Source: Panagrolaimus kolymaensis (lineage: Eukaryota > Nematoda > Chromadorea > Rhabditida > Panagrolaimidae). Taken from it: DNA of 64,000 bases. Within the stretch, counting starts at the first letter, position 1. Every line of letters starts with the position of its first letter. A model generated the notes under the pieces. It saw only the letters and a list, made by a program, of their open reading frames with translations, was not told where the DNA came from and made no database searches. Below, piece by piece: positions 1 to 11,200 of the stretch. The translations under genes were made by a program, and so were the position numbers. The DNA lies in contig JAJQJQ010000002.1 of NCBI GenBank assembly GCA_028622995.1, positions 12,090,001 to 12,154,000 of the forward strand, in the 5' to 3' direction.

Positions 1-396
1 GTCGTTTCCCTTGGATTGCAACAAACATAACAACATATGCTTTGGTTGTTAATAGCATTAAACATATTTGAAAAGACCCAAGGTACTAACTATTTTTAGG
101 TAAAGTAAAAAACCCCAAAAAGCAAAGTGTTAGTGAAACAAAAAAAAGAGCAAATGACGAGGAAGAAAAATTTGAAAATGTTGCAACTTGCAAGAAACAG
201 AAAGGCTTTTTTAGGCTTTAGAAAAAGTTTCTCAAAGGAAGGAGAAGGATCCTTGTGAAAGTTTGGTGTTACACAATATCAAACAACGATAAAAGTTTTT
301 TAGTCTAATAAAGGTTTGGGAAAGCAAGGATAGGATTCATTTATAAAAATCTTCCCAAAAAAATGCAAATGAAAAAGAGTAAGTAAAAAAACATAC

Positions 397-469
397 CTTC
401 ACCGAGCTTCTTTTCAATTTTCCATTTATTCACAATTCTTCCAGGTTCAAGTTGAATTATTTCACACAT
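397..469 (-). CDS. First coding exon of a CK1/TTBK-like protein kinase (partial gene)
   Basis: The ATG is at 469-467 and the exon ends at a GTATGT donor at 396-391 after one base of a codon (73 nt). It encodes about 24 residues: an acidic N-terminus, then a GRIVNKWKIEKKLGEG stretch. A tryptophan-lysine strand leading into Leu-Gly-Glu-Gly is how the kinase glycine-rich ATP-binding loop begins, and the wording resembles the expanded nematode casein-kinase-1/tau-tubulin-kinase-like family. The loop is interrupted by the intron just after the first glycines. No continuation exon is recognisable between 390 and 1, so the rest of the gene lies off the left edge. Kinase identity rests on these few residues only; the subfamily is an inference. 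Confidence 0.5.
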
Positions 470-935
470 AATTTTCTTCTTTTCCTTTTTTGATTGAAAT
501 TTTTCTTTCTTTGTTATTGTTGTTGAATGATTGATGATTTTTGGCTGGATGAAGAAGCGATCAGAAGAAAAAAAGTGAAAAAATGGAATGAATGAAATTG
601 AGAGTCGCAAAAAAAAAATGAGAAGCAACGATGTAAAAAAATGAATGACTAGGTTTAGAAATTTGCATATTTTTATGAGAAAATTTAAAATTGAATGCGG
701 CAATTTCTTACGGTTGCTAATAAACTATTTATTTTTTTGGTTAGGTTTATTTATGCTTTAAAAGGCAAAATCTAAGGCAATTAATTAATGGTTGAAGACA
801 CGTATTTTTAAAAAATATTTTTATTAGAATCAAAAATTTGTGAGGAAAAATTAAAAATTTATAACAATTTTAAAACTTTATTTTTTGGTTTTATTTATTT
901 TGCACCAATGAAATTTTATTTTATTTATTTATTTA
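470..935. other. Intergenic region between kinase exon and 3' exons of the next gene
   Basis: AT-rich sequence holding the 5' leader of the minus-strand kinase (upstream of 469) and the 3' flank of the minus-strand exon ending at 936. T-rich plus-strand runs near 905-935 contain TTTATT, which reads AATAAA on the minus strand and could be the poly(A) signal of the upstream gene. An open frame through 470-703 is low-complexity and is not supported as coding. Confidence 0.4.
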
Positions 936-2014
936 TTAAACAGTTGTTTGTTGGGAATGGGATCGATGTGGAGCACGTGGATGTTGCCTTTGTTGTTGCT
1001 GTTGTTGTTGTTGTTGTTGTTGTTGGGGTTGTTGATGCCTTCTTGGAAGGGATGCCGGTGAATTAGATGAACCTATTCCACTGCTAGATGGTCGCCGAGA
1101 AGGATCAGTATTAGTTCGCATAATTATTCGACGATTCATATCTGGTGTGTTTTCCTAAAATTAAATTTAAAAAATTTTTTGTGGCAAGATTTTTATGGGT
1201 TTCATAACGAAAGTTTTTTAGATATTAAAACTTAGGGGCTAGGTTGGAGCTGCTTACCTGGCTGCTATTTTTAGGTGGAGACATGCTTATTCGAAATCTC
1301 GGAGTTGTTACAGGACTTTGAGGTGGCACATGGATTCTTCGAGGCGTAGTTGGTGCAGATGAAATATTATTTATTGCTCTACCAAGAATAGGAGTACCAA
1401 AATTATAATTTTGTTGAGGTCGATTATTATTCGGATTATTTGTTGTTGATGTACTTGTTCCTCCACCACTTGAACCTCCATCCGATTGAGTTTGATGATG
1501 ATGAAATAATAATGGATTATGTAAAATTGGATTCTCTGTAAATGCATCTCGATTTGATGTAGCAGGTCGATGATATGGATAATCTTCAATATAATTCAAA
1601 GGCAACCTTCCAATATTATTAAATCGACTTATTTGTGGCGGAGGTAAATCATCCAAATTTATGCTATCCGTGGATGGCGAAGATTCTGTATCATTTTTAT
1701 CCATTTCATCCAAAAGTAAAAGATAACTTGGAGTTGGATGAATTATTAATCGAGGAGACGATTTAGGGGTATCAGAATTTCGAATCTGCTGATATGGATT
1801 ATTATTTGTTGTTGGACTTATAATTGGTGATGACATAGCTGCCGCATAACTTGAAGATGGATTAACATGAAATCCAAAATCTTTTTCAAATGAACGTTTA
1901 GGACTTCTCGAAATTGAACCTATAAATGAACTGGATGGCGTGGTAGGGGTTGGCTCACGAAGGGATTCATCTGATGGTGGACGAGTTGGATCACCATTCA
2001 TTGGCGATGTTGGA
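936..2014 (-). CDS. Two Ser/Pro/Gln-rich exons, probably the 3' end of the TMC gene
   Basis: Exon A (2014-1258) follows a TTATAG acceptor and ends at a GTAAGC donor. Exon B (1154-936) follows a TTTTAG acceptor and ends in TAA at 938-936. Together they encode about 325 residues of disordered Ser/Thr/Pro/Asn-rich sequence with a His-rich patch, a run of 12 glutamines and an Arg/His-rich C-terminus. Exon A needs two bases from a preceding exon. A donor-like AG|GTCTGA at 2527-2521 inside the last TMC exon has exactly that phase and would give a 1688-aa TMC protein instead of 1372. A 7-base microexon near 2191-2197 bounded by TTTAG and GTAATT is another possible link. A separate gene starting at an internal Met of exon A cannot be excluded. 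No domain was recognised. Confidence 0.5.
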
Positions 2015-2498
2015 CTATAATAAAAAAAAATATTCAAATTTGCTTTAATCTATTTTGATGATTGAAGAATGAATGTTTAAAAAGTAATCAAAAAATTGTT
2101 AAATGTTAAAAAAATTTATTATTCAAAGGCAATCAAACAATTAAAAGAAAAAAAAGAGATCCATTTGAGATTATAAAAAGGAGAAATAATTACCAGAAGT
2201 CTAAACCATGAAAAATTTTGAAAAATTGAGTCTTTTAAAAGTTTTTACAGAAATTTTTAATTTTTGCTTGACTAATTCCAAAAAAATCCGAGCATTTATA
2301 AAACTTTAACGCGAGAATTTTTTTATTCTTTTTTTTTCTTTTCGCATTGAGACTTCCAGTAATATTTTTTTAAAATTACCAAAACTGCAAACATTTTTAA
2401 ACTTTAAAGGTTATAAAATAATTATTACAAACAAAATTGTTAAAATTAAACAACAATCACAAAAAAACACTCAAAAAATTAATTATTATTTGGTTATT
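2015..2498. other. AT-rich spacer or intron 3' of the TMC stop
   Basis: Lies between the TAA at 2501-2499 and the acceptor before 2014. If the downstream exons belong to TMC, this is an intron containing an alternative terminator exon end; if not, it is intergenic. It is mostly A/T homopolymer runs. A short ACTTCTG segment at about 2191-2197, flanked by TTTAG and GTAATT on the minus strand, looks like a candidate microexon. Nothing else was found. Confidence 0.3.
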
Positions 2499-5400
2499 TT
2501 AAGGCTTTTTTTCACGCTTTTCAGACCTTTCAATAATTTCTTCAGCTGCATAACTTTGATTATTATCATTTAATGATGGAATTAAAATTTCCACTTCTTC
2601 TGGCCTTCCTCTTCCCCGTCGAACACTCAAAGGTAATTGTTGCATTTCTCGAAATGGAGATGTATCATCTCGAGTGGCTGAACTTGAATGTCGTTTAGCT
2701 CGCGCCGCTCGTTGCCTAGCTTTTTCATATGCACTTAATGGAGAAATATCGGATGCTCCTATTTCAAAAGGCGAAACACTTTTTCGCTGGGGACCAAGGT
2801 TTGGAGAATTATTTCGTTTAGATGGATTTGTTGTAGCTATTGGTATTTCTAAAAATTTCGATCCAGCTGATTTAGCCGAATTTTTTCGAGACATCGATGC
2901 TGATTGCTTTCGACTTCGACTAAAATAATTGAAATTTTAATTTAGAAAAAAAATGAATGAAAAAAAATATATGTATTTACCTTCCAGAATCTCGAGCTGA
3001 TTGCCAATCGCTATTTGTACCTGAGCGGCTTCGAGATGGCCTAAAATTAAAAAAATAACTAAAGGTTTCCTTGAGAAAAAAAACATTAATTTATTTTGGA
3101 AACTAAAACTTTATGTCTTGGATTCTAATATCGAAAATTTCTAAACTTTTGTTTGCGGGTTCTTCACTACAGGGCTGTCAAATCGCATCGCAAAATGTCG
3201 ACGCAATCGCAGCAGCGACGCATTTTTCATTTTCGCAGCTGCGATGCGATGCGAAAAATTCAAAAAAAATGAAATCGCTGCTGCGACTTCAGCGATGTTG
3301 TCGCAGTTTGCAAATGCAACGCTTTTTTTACGTGTCTTTTTTGAAATGCGATCGCAGCTGCGATGCGATTGAAAGCGTCGCATATGAAATGCGATGAAAA
3401 TCGCGCAAGCTGCTGCGAATCGCTGAAGTCGCAGTACACTTTTTCTTGCGTCGCATGCGAAAAATAGTGATTTGACAGCCCTGCTTCACTACCCATTTTT
3501 TTAAAAACAAAATTGAACTATTTTTTAATCATAAAAAAGCTCGAAAAGATTGATTTTTTGTAAAAAAAAAGACAATGCATTTATAAAAACAAAATTTTCG
3601 TTATTCTGAGTCTCATAATAAAAATTTGCAAACTTTCGATCTGAGACTCGAAGCTACAATTTTTTTTGAGTTAAATACAATTATTAATTTTATATTTAAT
3701 TTTACGAAAAATCTTACACATTTGAAGTGGATTCAGTTAAATCTTGTTCATCGGTGATAAATGAAGAATGATCATTATCATCCGAAGGCCGAGTGACTTC
3801 ATCTTCGCTTGCTTCAGAATCCGTTGATAATTCATCTTCTTCAATTTTTTGTTCTGAATCCAATGGATTTGTTGTTGTTAATTCTTCGGATGGTTCTCTC
3901 GGAGCTAAACCCAATCGTTTTCTAATAATTTTTTCTTTTAATTCATTTTCTGCTTCCCAACCAATACAAATTAAAAATTTATTCCACCATGAAAGTTTCA
4001 CTGCCGGAATTATATCTGCATTTGTTAATAATCGCTTTTCAATAAGTATTAATTTTTTTTGTTTTTGTTGTTGATTATTTAAATTATTTTCATCATCATC
4101 GGAATTTTCTACTTCATTCACGGAACCCAATGAAGGAATAAAGGGATGATGAGGAGTTTTAATTGAATTTTTCGCTGTAAGACCTGGGCCACCCATAATT
4201 CGATTTTGTTGTTGTTGTTGTTTTTGAAGGCGGCGTTTTTCACTCGATGATACCGAAGCCGAAGTATTATTTTCTTCATCCGATGGAAGACTTTCAATTT
4301 TTTTGAGCGGAGAAATGGATTTACTTTTATCTTTTTTGGGTGAAGATTTATGAAAGACGATGGGTGGAACTTGATTGCTTCCCCGCCTTCGACGTCCAGC
4401 AAGTTCAAAGATTTTTTTCTTTTCTTCTGTTCGCTCCTGCAAAAAAAATTATTTATCAAAATTTTTTATTAAAAAAATACTAAAAAACAAATATAAAAAA
4501 TAAGAAACTTACGTGAACGAGTTGTTTAGTTAAATCATGATTAGCTTGGCGGAGGCCCGAAACAAAGGTAAGTAAAAAATAAATTACTAGGCTAAAAATA
4601 AAATAAAACCAAATAAATAAAGGTTTTTTTCCCAAAAATATTTGATAGCAGTTGTTTATATTTTTTTTATTGAACAAAAAAAAATGGAGGAGGTGTAATA
4701 AATTAAAAATAAATGGATTTTTTCTGTGACATTGCGTCATTAATTTAAGAAAGTGTATTTTTTGTTTATACGAACGAAACTTTTTATTAACTTCCGTGAA
4801 TAAATTAGTGTTTTGAAAAGAAAAATTTTAATATTATAAAGTTATGAATTATTTTTATTTTTTAAAGTAAAATTTTTGGATTTTCAAAAAAAAATTCTTT
4901 TTTTGCTTTTTTTATTAACCTTTTAAATGCATTTTTGAGTCTCTTCGATATTATATTTCTATTTTTGCAAGATTCATGTTTGATAATCAAAAAAACTTTA
5001 AAATTTACAAAATTATTTTTTTTTGATTTTTGAAATATTAAAATTTATTCTTTTTTTGTTTCTTGAATTAATTTAAAATATGTTCGCGTCTCGCTACGAT
5101 CTTTTTTTTCGCTGTGAGAATTTAAATTTAGCGATGATGATAACTTACATTAATAAAATAAACAATGGAATTACAATACCAGGAGAAATAACCATTCCCA
5201 ATGCATCGACAACAGGTTTGGGTAAATTATTTTTCACGACATCTTCCAAAATTTCATAAAATGTTTGTCGATTTGAAAAAGGCCCACATGCCTTTGATGG
5301 ACGTTGAGAAGCCATAACATATCCAAATGGAATAGTTGAAACAAAAAGCATAAAAAGTAATAATAATAAATAAAAATTTGATGAACGTGATGCACGAAAA

Positions 5401-8400
5401 ATTTGTCGAGAAGGCATGTTGCAAGTCATTACAGCCCATCCACGAATATACATCATAATTATAAGTTTTATATTATTTATCATTGGTAACATAGGAACAA
5501 AAAATACTCCCAACCACATGAGAGATTGATTATTAACTAAATGAAGGACATTTTCAGCAACTTTAAATTCGCCATATTCAGGCTATAAAAAATATGAGGG
5601 AATTATTTAAATTTTTTATTTGGTTTAAATTTTTGAAAATTTGATTTTTTTGCAAATCTTAATTAACAAAATTAATGAAGACTAAATTTCTACAAATAAT
5701 TACAAAAGAAATTTTTATTAAAAGGTTGAAAATTTTGCAAATATTTTTTGTGAGGATAATTTGCTTATTTTTTAATTAAACTTTATACTTGAGTTTTTTT
5801 CTTCAAAAAAATTTTTTTTAAAAGACAAAAAAATTAGTTTTTTTAAATATTAAAAAATTCCATAACTTAAAAAATTTAATATTTGATGGATTAAAGTGCC
5901 TATTTTTTTATGACCAAAATAAAATTCTTTCTTAATTATCTAAAGGCAATAAAAAATTACATAATATTCCTGCGAATGATTTGTTTATAATTTTTAAAAC
6001 TTAGATAAACAACAACTTTTTTTCTTTAATTTTATTTTTAAACCTCCTAAAATTTGCGAAACTAATTTAGATTCTTTGAAAAATTTAAAAAAATTAAACT
6101 TTTATAATTTTAATAATTTTTTTGGAGTGTCAAAACTTACAAAAGTTTTTTCCATATTCCAAAACCACCATGGATTTAAATAACGAACAAATAAACCTCT
6201 TAAAAAATCAATGAATATTACTGCCACCACAGTGATAACCAAATCGGTGGTAATTAATTTAGCTATTTCTTGCCCAATTAAAGTTTCCCAACATAAATCA
6301 TCATAATATTCAGCTTGATGACTTTGAGAATAATAACTTGCTGCGGTGGGTTTTCCCGTGAAATTTAATTCGATTGGACCTGGTGTGGTTCTGGCTGGTC
6401 CTGGAGACCAATCACTGCTTGGCCCAATTGGTCGACTTTCATAAACCGTTCCATTTCCATTATCAACGGTTTTCTTTCCAATCAAAACTATCGCTTTTGG
6501 ATTAGAAACGGAAATATCTATTGGGCCATAATGTGGATATACCTAAAAAATTGGGAGAAAAGTTTTTTATGCGCTCAAGTCTTTTTTCGAGTGATGTCCA
6601 AAAAAACGAAAATATATAATAAATAAAAATTTAGCTTCGAGAAATTCTATTAATTTTGCCGAATTTTTATCGTGTTTTTAAATTTAAAATATTAGCTATA
6701 ATTTTTTTTAACGAATCTCAAAATGTAATTTTAACCATGTTTTTTTCCTCATTTTTTCGTGTCAAGATTCAGAAGAAACATTTTAAAATATTTTTTGTGA
6801 GTAAATAATTGTTTTTTTAATTTTTGCTTACTGTAGTCCAAATAGTTGGAATTGGAGTTGTCGTCGTCGTCGATGTTGTAGTTGTTGTGGCTTCCGTGGT
6901 TGTTGGTGGTGGCAAATATGGATTTTGTCTATTTTGATATTGCTGTTGTTGCTGCTGTTGCTGATATGGTAATTGTGGTTGCGGAGGAAGAGGAGGAAGG
7001 GGAAATCTTGAATAATAATTTGTTCGATTAAATCTATTATCATATGGCGAGGAAGTTATATCATATGGATAAATTTGGCGTGGATTTCTTTGACCTTGAA
7101 TATAATATTCATTGGCTTGAAGATTATTTTTTTGTCCAGGCGCAATGTTTTCAAAGAATATTGGTTTCGGTGGAGAACCCATTTCAGTTTCTAATTTTCT
7201 TAACATCAAAAATAGGGATAAAATGAGAGTGAAATGATTCAATGAAAATAAAACCAAAACTCTAAAAAAAATAATTTTTAAAAGTATTTTCAGTTTGGTT
7301 TTTTAGGAACTAAAAATTGCAGGATTTTTAGCAATCAATGGGTCTCAGTAAAAACCGATCCGATCCCTTTTTTTGGCACGGAAAAAACTATGCAAATTTT
7401 TGAGTTTGCGTGACCGATCGGATCGGTTTTTACTGAGACCCGCAATCAATAGGTTTCGGAACGAAAAAGCTTACAGCAATTTTCTTTTTAATTTTGGAAT
7501 TCATGAAAAATTTTAGTTTAAAGTTTTCTTTAAAATTTGAATTTTCTCCATTCAAAAAATTAAAAAATTGTTAGAGTCTTAGATTTCTTTAGCTATTTAT
7601 TTTTTTGAAGATTTTTCGCTTCGAAATTTTTCGAAAAAAATTAAAAAGAAAATTTTTATTTTTCAAAAAAATTTATTTTTCTTTCTTTTTTTATTTTTTA
7701 AACCAACCTTCCAAGTTGAACTTTCAAAGCCGTTCGAGGATGATAATTTTCCAATAATTTTCCAATGATTTCAAAAAAATTTGGAAATGCTAAAGTAATT
7801 ACAGAAATGGTAATTGCTAAAGCATTTTGTCTGAGGAAACTATCCTTTTCTGTTAATTGAGACGAAGCTTTAATGGCCCAGCCAGAAAGTACCAATAAAA
7901 ATAAAACTATTATATTTGCTGAAACTCGTCCCAAAATAGTTAAACATTTTATTTTTGATGCCAATTTTTCTTTATATTCGCTAATTGATTCCTAAAAAAT
8001 ATTTTATGATTTTTTGTCTTGGCACGAAAAAAAAATTTTTCGTGGTGAAATAAAAGAAGAAAGTGGTTACCCGCATTTTGATTACATTAGCCATATATAA
8101 ATTACTTGAAGTTTCAGGATTACCGATAGTAAAATCCCATCCAGTGAAAGCTTTCCAACTAAAAACATATTGCTCCGTTTTACCACTTGCTAGTTTACTC
8201 TTTCGTGCATTTGATGCCATTCTGAAAATTTAAAAACATAGTGTTTTTTTATTAAATTTTGACTCACACGCATTTAAAAAATGATTTAATTGACAAATAT
8301 TTAAAATGAATCAACAATGGTTTCGTTAAGAAATTTTTTTAGAGTTTTTAAAGGGTTTTTATGTTTTAAATCAAAAATTATAAAATTTTCATTATTTTAT

Positions 8401-11200
8401 TTTTTTTCATTAAAAGTTGCGAAATTATTTTTGATAAATCATTTTATTTATTTTTCGTGTTAGAACACTAATTTTAAAAAGTCTCGTCAAAATTTTTTAA
8501 GTCTTCAAAATTCCGAAACGAAATTTAAAAAATTAGACTAATTCTTCGCAAACTTCGACTAAAAAAATTTTCTTACTTTCTTAAAATCGCAATAAAATAA
8601 AAAGATAATAATGCAACATTAACAACAAAATAAGCGATAGGTAAATTATAATTAATTGTATCACCCGAATATGGTTTAGAACTATAAAAGCCATAAAAAA
8701 TATATGAATATTGTGCAAGGCCACCAAAATCTAATATAGTATTTAATTCACCCGAATGCTTTCGAATGGATTCCGGCATTTCTTTAAAACTTTTTGTTTC
8801 ATTATATCTTTGAACGTCGTTTCGATTATCAGCCAACCATTCGGGCGTAACAATAAACATCATAATTATTATTGAAACTAATATATCCAAACCCAATACC
8901 CATCGATGAAAAACAAAATATGATGAAACTACGGAACCAAAATGGCCTAAAAATAATTTAATGATAGTAACAAAATTTTGACAATAATTTACTATTTTAT
9001 GGTACTATAGAATTTCTTTGCGAGACCGTGAAAATAAAAATAACTCATAAAAATAGTAATTTTATTTTTAAAAAATTCTTTTAATTGCTAAAATTCAATT
9101 TTATTTAAAGTTCTCCAAAAAAAAAAAGATTCTTGGAGTCTCGCAACGAATTTATTTATTGAAAAACTCACTTTCAATTTGACGAATTTTAGATTCCCAT
9201 GGAATTAAATATAATTTAAAATTTGTAAACCATCGACTAACAAGTTTAAGACGCTTTTGAATTTCTTGAGAATATAAATGATATTTAGAAACTCGAGCTT
9301 CTTGTCGCTGTAAATGCCTTCTCGCCACTTTTAATGTTCTTCGTTTACGTTTCATGTTCCATGGTTGACAACGAAGTTTACCAATGATTTCTTTCTTTTG
9401 TCTTATGGCAGCCAAAAGTTTATCTTTAGAAACGTGTTTTTGGCCATCTTCATCTTCGCTGTTTAGATCTCTAAAAAATTTGGATTTGGAATAATTTTTG
9501 TTTTAAAATTTAAATTATTCGAATTTCCAAAAAATAAAGCTTTTCTGTTTTTACAAAATAAATATTTTTAAGCGAAAATTAAAAAAAAATATTTTTCGCT
9601 TTATGATTTTTAAAAGATAGTAATCAAAATTTATGAATTTACTGCTAATTTTTAGTTACTATCATTCAATTTATTAATCAATAATTTTTTCTTTGTCAAA
9701 AATTTTTACGTCATAAATTTTTTTTCTCTAATCTCAGCAATGAATGTTTTTCATAATAAGTGATGATGACAATTGATGAACGAAAATCTCTAATCTTATT
9801 TCATTTTTTACTTTATTTTCAAGTCATTCCTATTTTTGAGTGATGAAAAAATATGAAAGTAAGAAATGAAAGTGACCAATTGTCAAAAATATTGATATGC
9901 CTGCTAATATCAATCAATGACGGGAGAAAAACAAAAAGAAAATCAAAGTTAAAGAATCTATTATTTTTTTTTGCAAATTTTGTTTTAAAAAAAATTTCGT
10001 AATAAATTTCAATTTTTTTAATAATAATTTTTTTATTAAACCTTTTAAAATTAAAAAAGTAAAAACATGAAGAAATTTATTAAGCATTTTTTGTTTTGCA
10101 AAGAATTTTTTTTAATGGTAGCAAAGTCTTCTTTTTATTGATTCCCATTAAAACTAATTACAATCACACTAAAAAAATTATTTGCCATTTATCAAACAGT
10201 TTTTTATATCCAAAAATATCCCAGTAGATAAGTCTCGAGCTTTTTGATAAAAAAAATAAAGAAAAAATTGCTGCTTAAAAAAGATTTATTGTTTCTAACA
10301 ACAAAAAACAAACAAAAAAATCTGTTTGTTTTTTTGAAAAAAAAGGGGTGAATGTTTTTTGTAGGATATTAAATTTCCAAAAAAGTTTTAAGGAAAAAAT
10401 AGTTAAACTGAAAATCAATAAAAGACGGAAGAAATTTGATCTGAATTTTTTTGACACTTTTAAAAGTTGAAACAAAAAAATGCAAAGAATTTGAGAAAAA
10501 ATTTAATTTTTTTTTGCAGTTTTAATTTTTAAATTTGGAACTCCGAGGAAAATTTTTTGAGAGTTAAGTAAAAAATATTTTTGCAGCTTCAGTGAAAAAA
10601 AGGTAAATATTTTTAGAGTCATAAGTTCTGAACTTTTATTAATTTTATCTTAACTTTTTTCGTCTTGAGACTCTGTGTCCCAGAGCAAAAAATCCTGGGA
10701 AAGCCGCCGCCAATGAAATAAAAAACTTACTCCGCAAACATTCCTCTGGAAGAATATCGTCCACTTGTACGTCGACCAAAGCTGCTGGATCGTCGAAAAA
10801 GAGCAAATAAATCCACCAAAACTGATGACCTCCTTGAAAGTCTCGCCGTGGAACTTTCCTCTTCGCTTGATTCAAAAACTGATGAAGATGTTGCATGTCC
10901 ATCATCGTCATCATCATTATCTCCTCCTCCACCGCCTCCAATACTTTTAATTGCAGCGGCGGCGGAAGATTTTTTCTTTTTCTTTATCGTAGATTTTTTT
11001 TTCTTTGGAATCCCGCCACTTCGAGCCATTGCTCCTAATTTATCTGATCGACTAGTTCTGGATGCTTCAAGATCCGATGCTCCAGTTCCAGAAGGGCGAT
11101 AATCATTTTCTTCATCTTCATCCGAATAATGATTATTATTATGGGGATTTGGACCACTTTCACTTAAATATCTACGAAATCGACGCAAATAATTCTTCAT
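2499..11200 (-). CDS. tmc-1: TMC-family mechanotransduction channel protein (TMC-1/TMC-2 orthologue)
   Basis: Twelve exons join in frame: 11200-10731, 9470-9172, 8946-8577, 8221-8071, 7991-7708, 7261-6832, 6542-6141, 5582-5149, 4591-4513, 4436-3718, 3040-2981 and 2919-2499, giving 1372 aa. TMC proteins are multi-pass membrane subunits of mechanosensitive channels. Residues 1-157 are a charged, Lys/Ser/Gly/Asp-rich cytoplasmic tail. Exon 2 carries the family's conserved [13 protein letters not shown] and [14 protein letters not shown] segments. Exons 3-6 hold the first membrane segments. The TMC signature follows in exons 7-8: CWETLIGQE near residue 752, NPWWFWNME near 791, then [24 protein letters not shown] and [13 protein letters not shown] final membrane segment (exon 9) is followed by an [13 protein letters not shown] helix and a Ser-rich acidic tail. 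Length and exon content match C. elegans TMC-1; orthology to tmc-1 rather than tmc-2 is not resolved. The ATG at 11200 is the first Met of the open frame. The gene may continue into 936-2014. Confidence 0.92.
3162..3169. repeat. Left target-site duplication of the hAT-like element
   Basis: CTTCACTA immediately left of the element; the identical octamer follows it at 3484-3491. Identity over all 8 bases suggests a fairly recent insertion. Confidence 0.85.
3170..3483. mobile_element. 314-bp hAT-like non-autonomous element (MITE) in a TMC intron
   Basis: The element begins CAGGGCTGTCAAATC and ends with the exact reverse complement of those 15 bases. It is flanked by a perfect 8-bp direct repeat CTTCACTA at 3162-3169 and 3484-3491. 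Eight-bp target duplications and termini starting CAGGG are hallmarks of the hAT superfamily. The interior is full of short GCGATGCGA and TCGCAGCTGCGA motifs in both orientations and is GC-rich against the surrounding intron, like hAT subterminal transposase-binding repeats. It has no transposase and would need one in trans. Several overlapping open frames inside it come from the repeats. It sits in the intron between 3717 and 3041, and neither splice site is touched. Confidence 0.88.
3484..3491. repeat. Right target-site duplication of the hAT-like element
   Basis: CTTCACTA directly after the element's last base, matching 3162-3169 exactly. Confidence 0.85.
7340..7441. mobile_element. 102-bp MITE with 26-bp terminal inverted repeats in a TMC intron
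   Basis: The element starts GGGTCTCAGTAAAAACCGAT and its first 26 bases are repeated exactly, inverted, at its right end, leaving about 50 bp of unique core. A perfect 9-bp direct repeat GCAATCAAT flanks it (7331-7339 and 7442-7450). Nine-bp duplications fit Mutator-like (MULE) or Merlin elements; the terminal GG also fits Merlin. The superfamily cannot be decided without an autonomous relative. It is non-coding and lies in the intron between 7707 and 7262. Its two arms could fold into one long hairpin in RNA or DNA. Confidence 0.85.

Noticed and set aside
3113..3510. Several overlapping open frames on both strands rich in Arg, Cys and Ala
   Set aside because: They fall in the hAT-like element and reflect its inverted GCGATCGC-type motifs.
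9891..9914. Hairpin ATTGATAT...ATATCAAT in the first TMC intron
   Set aside because: A short A/T stem in AT-rich intron sequence with no supporting context.
10300..10340. Inverted CAAACAAAAAAA/TTTTTTTGTTTG-like run
   Set aside because: Low-complexity A/T tracts form such pairs readily; no transposon or RNA signature.
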